Below are positions 57,222-64,000 of a stretch of DNA of 64,000 nucleotides, piece after piece (position 1 is the first letter of the stretch; each line of letters begins with the position of its first letter). Made by a program: the position numbers and the translations under genes. The notes under the pieces were generated by a model. The model worked only from the letters and a program-made list of their open reading frames with translations. It had not been told where the DNA came from and ran no database searches. Source of the stretch: Bacillus sp. BGMRC 2118 (GTDB lineage Bacteria > Bacillota > Bacilli > Bacillales > SA4); the NCBI GenBank assembly GCA_008364785.1, contig VTTJ01000005.1:62001-126000 (forward strand). Direction: 5' to 3'.

Positions 57222-59264
57222 TTATTTAATTAACGCATTCGAATCAATAATTAAAGCAACTTGTCCATCCCCTAATATCGTTGCTCCTGAAATAGCAAAG
57301 ATAGAGGATAAATAATTACCGAGAGATTTAAGCACAACTTCCTGTTGTCCAATAAAAGAATCTACGACAAGTGCTGCTATTTTATCTCCTTTACGAACAA
57401 TAACAACTGAAATATAGTCGCTTTCTTGTTCTTCACCTGGTACATCAAAGATATCTTTTAAGTTAACTAGTGGAATCACTTTTCCTCTAAAATCAATTAC
57501 TTTTTGACTATGGGCACTTAAGATATCTTCCTTTTTAACAATGGCCGTTTCAATAATTGATGATAACGGAACCGCATATTTTTCTTTTTGAAGTTCAACT
57601 AACATAACTGAAATAATAGACAACGTTAATGGTAGTTGAATCGAAAAAGTAGTTCCCTGTCCTTCAACTGAATCGATCGTTATCGAACCACCTAAGGATT
57701 CAATTGTATTCTTTACAACATCAAGGCCTACACCGCGACCTGAAATATCTGAGATGGTTTCTGCTGTTGAAAAGCCTGATGACATTATTAGTTCAAATAC
57801 TTGTTTATCACTTAGTGAGGCAGCTTGTTGTTCTGTAACAACACCCTTGCTAATCGCCTTACCTAGCACTCTGTCTTTATTAATACCTGCACCATCATCT
57901 TGAATTTCAATAAATACATGGTTACCACTATGGTATGCCTTTAAAATAACAGTACCTTCTTCGTCTTTCCCATTCTTCTTACGTACTTCCGGCATTTCAA
58001 CTCCATGATCTAATGCATTACGAATGAGATGCACAAGTGGATCACCAATTTCGTCAACTACAGTTCGATCAAGTTCCGTTTCTGCACCTACAATGACTAA
58101 GTTAATCTTTTTACCTAGATCTCTAGCCAATTGTCTTACCATACGAGGGAAGCGGTTGAATACTGTTTCAACTGGTACCATTCTCATATTCAGGATGATG
58201 TTTTGTAAATCCCCTGAGATTCTTGACATATGTTCAACTGTTTCATGTAGTTCTGAGTTATTTAGCTCTCTTGAAATTTGTTCTAATCTACCTCGGTCAA
58301 TCACGAGCTCTTCGAAGAGGTTCATTAAAATATCTAAGCGTTCAATATTAACACGAATTGTTTTATTACTTGCAGCTTTAGCTTGAGTTGATGGTGCATT
58401 TGTTTCCTTCTCTGGTGACGGCACTTCCTGCACAACCTCTTTTTCTTCAGTAGTTGCTACGTCTAGAGGCTTACCCTCATCTTCAGAAACCTGATTAGAG
58501 AAGTCAATTGCTTTTACCTCAACTTTATCTACCTCGGATACCTTTAATACTTTGCCTTGAATATCTTCAGGTGATTCCGTCGATACAATTGTTACCGTAA
58601 AGGACTGATCAAACTTCTCATCCTCCAGTAATTCAACTGCAGGATTTGATTTAATGACTTCACCAATTTGTTCAAGAATTTCAAAAACCATAAATACACG
58701 TGCTGCCTTTAGTAAGCAGTCTTCACGAAGAGAAACAGAAACCTCATAACTTGTAAAGCCTTGTTCAGCAGACTGCTTTAATACAGTTAACTCAAATTCG
58801 TCATAAGTTTGACTAGGAATTGATGTAATGATGTCCTCTTTTGTAATCGTATTATTTTGAGGAGAAGGTGATGCCCCAATTGGTTCTCCTTTTTCGATTG
58901 CAGCTAGCTTCTCAACGACACTCCGAACATCTCGCTTTCCACTCCCGCCTTCAGCAATAGAATGAACCATAGCTTCAAGGTCATCTACTGATTGAAAAAC
59001 AACATCCAAAATCTCTGGGGTAACTGAAATTTTCTCATTTCTAATACCATCAAGAACATTTTCCATTTGATGAGTTAAACTTGCTAAATCTTCGTACCCC
59101 ATCGTTGCGGACATACCTTTTAACGTATGTGCAGATCGGAAAATCTCATTAACAATTGCAATATTTGTAGGATTTTTTTCCAATTCTAACAAGTTGCTGT
59201 TTACGGCTTGTAAATGTTCCTTACTTTCTTCTATAAAGACTTCCAAGTACTGATTCATTTCCAT
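57222..59264 (-). CDS. cheA: Chemotaxis histidine kinase CheA
   Basis: Sensor kinase of 680 residues. HPt domain with the phospho-accepting histidine in FRSAHTLKGMSATMGYE near residue 45; P2 CheY/CheB-binding region (about 160-260); dimerisation helices (about 300-370); HATPase with N box DPLVHLIRNALDHGVEMP, G1 IEIQDDGAGIN and G2 SGRGVGLDVVKN; C-terminal CheW-like regulatory domain. The GTG at 59276 lacks a spaced ribosome site; the ATG at 59262-59264 (opening MEMNQYLEVF) is preferred. Confidence 0.97.
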   Translation of the reverse strand: MEMNQYLEVFIEESKEHLQAVNSNLLELEKNPTNIAIVNEIFRSAHTLKGMSATMGYEDLASLTHQMENVLDGIRNEKISVTPEILDVVFQSVDDLEAMVHSIAEGGSGKRDVRSVVEKLAAIEKGEPIGASPSPQNNTITKEDIITSIPSQTYDEFELTVLKQSAEQGFTSYEVSVSLREDCLLKAARVFMVFEILEQIGEVIKSNPAVELLEDEKFDQSFTVTIVSTESPEDIQGKVLKVSEVDKVEVKAIDFSNQVSEDEGKPLDVATTEEKEVVQEVPSPEKETNAPSTQAKAASNKTIRVNIERLDILMNLFEELVIDRGRLEQISRELNNSELHETVEHMSRISGDLQNIILNMRMVPVETVFNRFPRMVRQLARDLGKKINLVIVGAETELDRTVVDEIGDPLVHLIRNALDHGVEMPEVRKKNGKDEEGTVILKAYHSGNHVFIEIQDDGAGINKDRVLGKAISKGVVTEQQAASLSDKQVFELIMSSGFSTAETISDISGRGVGLDVVKNTIESLGGSITIDSVEGQGTTFSIQLPLTLSIISVMLVELQKEKYAVPLSSIIETAIVKKEDILSAHSQKVIDFRGKVIPLVNLKDIFDVPGEEQESDYISVVIVRKGDKIAALVVDSFIGQQEVVLKSLGNYLSSIFAISGATILGDGQVALIIDSNALIK

Positions 59265-59280
59265 AAAATCACACACCCCT

Positions 59281-60369
59281 TTACGTATGTAGCATTTTCA
59301 TTATTTGTTCAGCTATTTCATCTAATCGTACTATAGAGTCTACTTTATTCGATGCTACTGCAGCTTTCGGCATTCCATACACAATGGCTGTTTCCTCTGA
59401 TTCTGCAATACTACGAACTTCTCCGGTATTTTTCAACTTAACCAGGCCTTCTGTCCCATCTGAGCCCATTCCTGTCATAATAACTGCCACCTTAGCGTAA
59501 TCTGACAGTTGACTTACAGACTCGAATAATAAATCAACAGAAGGACGGTGTCCATTTTTGGGTGGTGACAGATCTAAATTTACTGCTAATGATGTTCCAA
59601 TTCTCTTTACCAGCAAATGATAACCACCAGGGGCAATATATGCTGTGCCCTTTTTAATAATTTCACCATCTTCTGCTTCTTTCACCTCAATTTGACTCAA
59701 GGAATCTAACCTGGAAGCTAAAGACTTCGTGAATCCAGCTGGCATATGCTGAACAATGAGTATAGGAGCATCAATATCTTTAGGTAACCTTGTGATCACT
59801 TGTTGAAGTGCACGAGGACCACCAGTTGATGTTCCGATACAAATGACCTTTTTTGACAGATTTAGTGTTTTTTTGTCGAAAAATTCATTATTATCTATTT
59901 TACTATACTCTCTACTAATAGGTATAGAGGTAATCTTCATATCATTCATTTGTTTTAATTTCGTATTTTTCACTTTTGAAGCATGATAAACTTTGTCCTT
60001 TATGATCTCCTTCACTTTGTGCAAATCAAGTGAAATTGCTCCTGAAGGCTTCTCTATAAAGTCAACGGCACCATACTGCATAGCTAATATCGTATTTTCT
60101 GCACCTTCTTTTGTCGTACTAGATAACATAATTACCGGCACCGGATTCACTTTCATTATTTCCTTAAGTGCTTCTATGCCATTTAAAATGGGCATTTCAA
60201 CATCTAATGTAACGACGTCAGGCTTTAGCTCTTGTACTTTCTTTACAGCATCTTGGCCGTTACGGGCAGTTCCTACAATCTGAAAACGACTATCCTCTTC
60301 AAGAAAGTTAGTGATGAGCTTTCTCATGAATGCCGAATCGTCTACAATGAGCACTTTGATTCTATCCAT
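59281..60369 (-). CDS. cheB: Chemotaxis response regulator-methylesterase CheB
   Basis: Protein of 362 residues removing methyl groups from receptors. Receiver domain with phospho-acceptor in VVTLDVEMPILNGIEAL and switch KPSGAISL region; methylesterase with CIGTSTGGPRALQQVITRLP (serine), VQHMPAGFTKSL (histidine) and TGMGSDGTEGL (aspartate). All three catalytic residues present. Between flhG and cheA as in Bacillus. Confidence 0.97.
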   Translation of the reverse strand: MDRIKVLIVDDSAFMRKLITNFLEEDSRFQIVGTARNGQDAVKKVQELKPDVVTLDVEMPILNGIEALKEIMKVNPVPVIMLSSTTKEGAENTILAMQYGAVDFIEKPSGAISLDLHKVKEIIKDKVYHASKVKNTKLKQMNDMKITSIPISREYSKIDNNEFFDKKTLNLSKKVICIGTSTGGPRALQQVITRLPKDIDAPILIVQHMPAGFTKSLASRLDSLSQIEVKEAEDGEIIKKGTAYIAPGGYHLLVKRIGTSLAVNLDLSPPKNGHRPSVDLLFESVSQLSDYAKVAVIMTGMGSDGTEGLVKLKNTGEVRSIAESEETAIVYGMPKAAVASNKVDSIVRLDEIAEQIMKMLHT

Positions 60370-60376
60370 AGGTACC

Positions 60377-61249
60377 CTACCTTTCTTGGAAGTAATGTCT
60401 TAACCTGGAAATAAAACTAAATGACTTTGGTTTTTGCTTTCCATTTTCTATGGAGTTTCCATCTATATAACGTTCTGTGATTTCCTTCATTGCCATACTA
60501 ACCTTTGATTTCGGGTCGAAAATAGAAAATGGAGTTTGTCTACTCACTGCTTTATTCACATTACGATCATCTGGCAAGTACCCTAGTTGAACAATTTCCT
60601 TTTTTAAAAATTGTCTCATCACTTCGCTCAGTCGTTTTAATGTGCTTGTACCTTCTTCATGTGATAAGACTCTATTCACAATAAGGTAAAACTCGGCATT
60701 ATTTTCTTTCGTACAAATATATTTCATCATGGAATAGGCATCTGTAATAGCTGTTGGTTCTGGTGTCGTCACAACAAATATCTCATGTACAGATAATAAA
60801 AATTGCAGACTGTCTTCAGTAATACCCGCACCCATATCAAACAATATATAATCATAATCCAAAGCAAGTTTGCCAAGCTGATTTAAGAAATAAGAAAGCT
60901 TGTCTGAATCAAGCTTAAACAACGTCGATAAGCCTGATCCACCTGATATAAAATCAACACCTTCAGGTCCTTCTTTTATGATGTCCTGTATAGAAACACC
61001 TTGCTTAAAGATATCTACAAAGCTTCCTCTTGAACTTAATCCCATTAAGATGTCAATATTCCCCATACCGATATCCATATCAAAAATTAACACCTTTTGT
61101 TGTTGTCTAGCTAGGTTGATCGCAAAATTCAGTGAAAAATTGGATTTACCGACTCCACCCTTACCGCTAACAACGGCAATAACCTTTGCTTCAGTACGGT
61201 CTTTCATTCGTTGAAGTCGCTGGCGTAGGCTTTCAGCTTGGTCTCTCAT
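60377..61249 (-). CDS. flhG: ParA-family flagellar number regulator FlhG (YlxH)
   Basis: MinD/ParA ATPase of 290 residues: deviant Walker A VVSGKGGVGKSNFSLNF, FDMDIGMGNIDILMG, and LFDMGAGITEDSLQF. With FlhF it sets number and place of flagella, and acts on basal body assembly. ATG start shares 4 bases with the flhF stop. Basic N-terminus before the fold (LRQRLQRMKDRTEAK) matches the FlhF-activating region. Confidence 0.95.
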   Translation of the reverse strand: MRDQAESLRQRLQRMKDRTEAKVIAVVSGKGGVGKSNFSLNFAINLARQQQKVLIFDMDIGMGNIDILMGLSSRGSFVDIFKQGVSIQDIIKEGPEGVDFISGGSGLSTLFKLDSDKLSYFLNQLGKLALDYDYILFDMGAGITEDSLQFLLSVHEIFVVTTPEPTAITDAYSMMKYICTKENNAEFYLIVNRVLSHEEGTSTLKRLSEVMRQFLKKEIVQLGYLPDDRNVNKAVSRQTPFSIFDPKSKVSMAMKEITERYIDGNSIENGKQKPKSFSFISRLRHYFQER

Positions 61250-62436
61250 TTGGTATCTACCTCAAGAATTGTATTTACAATATCATTAGGAGTTGCTTCT
61301 ATAATATCATCAGGAACATTTTGGCCTGTTGTTAAATAGGCAACACCTTTTTTATATTTTGTCATTAAATTTAAAATTGACCCAAATTGCGATGTTTCAT
61401 CTGTTTTCGTAAAAATGAATCGATTGATAAAAATTAGTGAAAACTGACGATAGATTTCCTCCATATCCCTTTGCTTTGCTGTAAGAGATAAGACGAGAAA
61501 CGTTTCCATCTCCTCTGTAAAATCAATAACCTCTTTTAAATCTTCAACATATTGATGGTTTCTGAAATTCCTACCCGCAGTATCAATGAACACTAAATCA
61601 TAGGTAGAGTATTTATCCTTCGCAACCTTGAAATCATCTAGGTTATAACAAACCTCAATAGGTACATCTAAAATCTTCGCATATGTTTTGAGCTGCTCTA
61701 TAGCCGCAATTCGATACGTATCTGTCGTAATAAAGGCGACCTTTTTTTTATGCTTAATCACACATTGAGCTGCTATTTTAGCCAGTGTTGTAGTTTTACC
61801 AACTCCAGTTGGTCCAACAACATTAATATACTTCCTATTAAAAGAGATACCACCATGTTCGTACTGCTCCACTCTTCTCAAAAGGTCTTCTTTTAACACG
61901 TTATACATCTCTGCCTCATTACTAGTTGCATTATTTTTATACCAATTCTCTAACAGTTTAGACATAATATCTGACTGAAGTTCATCATTAATCTCTTGGT
62001 CTTCCAGCTTATCTAAAATCTTCTGCAAGGGTTTGGGATATAGTGATGCATTTACAGTTGACTTAGACTGGGTATCCTTGATTAATGATTTTAATTCACT
62101 AATTTCCTTTAACAGATCGACGTCATTCTTTTGTGTTAATGATTTAACGAGAGGCGCAATGTCCTCGAACTTGGACGAATCTTTTATAAGTGGAATATTT
62201 ACAGGTGCCGTGCGTTCTCTTTCTTTTATAGTTGGTTCTTTTTGAATCGGTTCTTTCTCAAATGGAGACGGATCAACGGCTGCCATTACTTCAATATTTT
62301 TTTTCGTGAAGAAACCAAAGAAACCACCTGTATGGACAACCTTTGAGTTTAAGATTACAGCGTCCTTTCCTAAGTCAGCTCTAACTTTTTTCATAACTTC
62401 AGGCATGGAAGGTGCAACATACTTTTTTACTTTCAA
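61246..62436 (-). CDS. flhF: Flagellar biosynthesis SRP-type GTPase FlhF
   Basis: GTPase of 396 residues with B domain, N domain and G domain. P-loop GPTGVGKT at about 208-215, DTYRIAAIEQL, DTAGRNFRNHQYVEDL and TKTDETSQFGSIL follow. Targets the first flagellar proteins to the membrane. Four-base overlap with flhA (upstream) and flhG (downstream), so translationally coupled. Confidence 0.96.
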   Translation of the reverse strand: MKVKKYVAPSMPEVMKKVRADLGKDAVILNSKVVHTGGFFGFFTKKNIEVMAAVDPSPFEKEPIQKEPTIKERERTAPVNIPLIKDSSKFEDIAPLVKSLTQKNDVDLLKEISELKSLIKDTQSKSTVNASLYPKPLQKILDKLEDQEINDELQSDIMSKLLENWYKNNATSNEAEMYNVLKEDLLRRVEQYEHGGISFNRKYINVVGPTGVGKTTTLAKIAAQCVIKHKKKVAFITTDTYRIAAIEQLKTYAKILDVPIEVCYNLDDFKVAKDKYSTYDLVFIDTAGRNFRNHQYVEDLKEVIDFTEEMETFLVLSLTAKQRDMEEIYRQFSLIFINRFIFTKTDETSQFGSILNLMTKYKKGVAYLTTGQNVPDDIIEATPNDIVNTILEVDTK

Positions 62437-64000
62437 TCTATATTCACCACCCCAACACTTTGCACTTCAACATTCGCTTCTAATTCGTTGTATGATAAGA
62501 CCGGTACATTTGGTAAATATCTCTCAATTAATTGCTTGACATACATACGAACGGCAGGAGAGCAAAGGATAATTGATTGCTGTTCTTGCAATGACAACTG
62601 TTCAACAAGACTTGCCACTGACGAAATAATCGCTTGAGAGACATTTGGATCTAAGGCTAAGTAATTTCCGTGTTCGGTTTGTTGAACACCTTCTGCTATC
62701 GCCTTTTCAACTTTCCCTGACACTGTCACTACTCTTAAGACATCCCCTTCGCTAACAAATTGTGAAGTAATCTGCCTCGCAAGTGCTTGTCTTACATACT
62801 CCGTTAATATATCCGTGTCTGTTGTCATCTTTCCAAAGTCCGCTAATGTTTCAAATATAACTGGTAAGTTTCTTATTGAAACCTTTTCTCTTAATAGCTT
62901 ACCCAATACTTTCTGAACTTCTCCTATTGATAAAGGATTTGGTGTGACCTCTTCCACTAAGATTGGATATGCTTCCTTGATATGGTCCACAAGCTGTTTC
63001 GTTTCTTGTCTACCAAGTAACTCATGGGCATTTGATTTAAGTATTTCTGTTATGTGAGTTGAAACGACTGATGGTGGGTCGACAACTGTATACCCAAACA
63101 TTTCTGCTTGTTCTTTCGTCTCGTCGGTAATCCATTTCGCAGGTAAACCAAATGATGGTTCAATTGTATCTATTCCTTGTACAACGTCATCATCCATACC
63201 TGGACTCATCGCTAAGTAGTGGTCCAGCAGAAGCTCACCCCTTGCTATTTCATTACCCTTTATTTTTAATCGATATTCATTAGGTTGTAGCTGGATATTA
63301 TCTCTTATACGAACAACTGGTATGACAATTCCTAATTCAATCGCTAATTGTCTACGAATCATGACAACACGGTCTAATAAGTCCCCGCCCTGATTGGTAT
63401 CTGCCAGTGGAATAAGTCCATATCCAAATTCAAACTCTATCGGATCAACATTCAAGAGATTGACGACACTTTCAGGACTCTTCATTTCGTCTGTCTCAAT
63501 TTGTTCCTCAAGTTCCTCTAGTTCCATTTCATCTGGTTGTTTTGGCTTGCCTAGCATATATCCACCAAATCCTAATAAGCCTGCAAGCGGAATGGTAAGC
63601 AGATCGTTTAAAGGTGTAAATAAACCTAATAAAAAGATCGTTGCACCTGCCACATATAGCATTTTGGGGAAGGCGAATAATTGCGTTGTAATATCTTGAC
63701 TTAAATTTCCGTCAGATGCTGCACGTGTAACAATAAGCCCTGTAGCAGTTGACGTCATTAAGGCAGGTATTTGTGAAACTAACCCATCACCGACCGATAA
63801 AATCATAAAACGATTTGCAGATTCACCAATGCTCATATCCATTTGTAGCATTCCAATTACAATCCCAACTAAAATATTGATGATTGTAATAATGATACCC
63901 GCAATGGCATCTCCTTTTACGAATTTACTAGCACCATCCATTGCTCCATAAAAGTCTGCTTCACGACCAACTTTTTCTCTTCTTGCTGTCGCATCTTTCT
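62433..64000 (-). CDS. flhA: Flagellar export gate protein FlhA, N-terminus outside window
   Basis: Type III export gate protein; about 522 residues visible of the usual 680. The frame continues past the ATG at 63941 to the window edge with no start, so the real start lies outside. Two to four transmembrane segments remain (AGIIITIINILVGIVIGML, MLYVAGATIFLLGLFTP, LLTIPLAGLLGFGGYML). The cytoplasmic domain (about the last 350 residues) contains GYTVVDPPSVVSTHITEI and SLQEQQSIILCSPAVRMYV. Overlaps flhF by four bases. Confidence 0.97.
   Translation of the reverse strand, partial: KDATARREKVGREADFYGAMDGASKFVKGDAIAGIIITIINILVGIVIGMLQMDMSIGESANRFMILSVGDGLVSQIPALMTSTATGLIVTRAASDGNLSQDITTQLFAFPKMLYVAGATIFLLGLFTPLNDLLTIPLAGLLGFGGYMLGKPKQPDEMELEELEEQIETDEMKSPESVVNLLNVDPIEFEFGYGLIPLADTNQGGDLLDRVVMIRRQLAIELGIVIPVVRIRDNIQLQPNEYRLKIKGNEIARGELLLDHYLAMSPGMDDDVVQGIDTIEPSFGLPAKWITDETKEQAEMFGYTVVDPPSVVSTHITEILKSNAHELLGRQETKQLVDHIKEAYPILVEEVTPNPLSIGEVQKVLGKLLREKVSIRNLPVIFETLADFGKMTTDTDILTEYVRQALARQITSQFVSEGDVLRVVTVSGKVEKAIAEGVQQTEHGNYLALDPNVSQAIISSVASLVEQLSLQEQQSIILCSPAVRMYVKQLIERYLPNVPVLSYNELEANVEVQSVGVVNID

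Overview
The window is a stretch of a low-GC, motile, endospore-forming Firmicute chromosome, in all likelihood a member of the Bacillaceae. The evidence is gene content and order. The run flhA-flhF-flhG-cheBAWCD-sigD-swrB-rpsB-tsf-pyrH-frr-uppS-cdsA-dxr-rasP-proS-polC-rimP-nusA-rnpM-ylxQ-infB-ylxP-rbfA-truB-ribC-rpsO-pnp-ylxY-mlpA-ymxH-spoVFAB-asd-dapG-dapA-rnjB-tepA-ylzJ-spoIIIE-ymfC-...-ymfF/H/I/J/K-rodZ-pgsA-cinA-recA matches the Bacillus subtilis order almost gene for gene. It carries sporulation genes (spoVFA/B, spoIIIE, ymxH) and a chemotaxis system of the CheC/CheD type. The species cannot be named from this window alone.

All 59 genes I accept lie on the minus strand, so transcription runs from the right edge (flhA, cut by the edge) to the left edge (recA, cut by the edge). 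I found no rRNA, tRNA, CRISPR array, prophage or intact insertion sequence. Plus-strand reading frames are all shadows of minus-strand genes.

Region by region, in transcription order. (1) 64000-53512: late part of the fla/che operon (type III export gate FlhA, flagellar number/placement GTPase and ATPase FlhF/FlhG, CheB-CheA-CheW-CheC-CheD, SigD, SwrB), with two small unnamed genes beside sigD. (2) 53500-50030: rpsB, tsf, pyrH and frr, separated by strong terminators after rpsB, tsf and frr. (3) 49882-39484: envelope lipid and isoprenoid genes (uppS, cdsA, dxr), site-2 protease rasP, then proS and polC. (4) 39362-33853: the rimP-nusA-rnpM-ylxQ-infB-ylxP-rbfA translation/transcription operon, with a clear promoter and hairpins in its leader. 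(5) 33676-28931: truB, ribC, rpsO and pnp. (6) 28646-20965: ylxY, mlpA, ymxH, dipicolinate synthase, and the aspartate-pathway genes asd, dapG and dapA that feed dipicolinate, peptidoglycan and lysine. (7) 20429-14842: RNase J2-type nuclease, TepA, YlzJ, SpoIIIE. (8) 14601-8848: a GntR regulator beside a BMP-type nucleoside ABC transporter (nupN-O-P-Q). (9) 8681-955: the M16 pair ymfF/ymfH, the SDR ymfI, ymfJ, the ACT plus P-loop protein ymfK, rodZ, pgsA, cinA. (10) 930-1: LexA-box-controlled recA.

I see no convincing new multi-gene system. The places most worth a second look are: YmfK (ACT domain joined to a P-loop); two unnamed genes embedded in the fla/che operon; possible structured RNAs upstream of rpsO, in the rimP leader and between rimP and nusA; and short palindromic, MITE-like repeats in three intergenic gaps (20546-20700, 28824-28877, 33701-33735).
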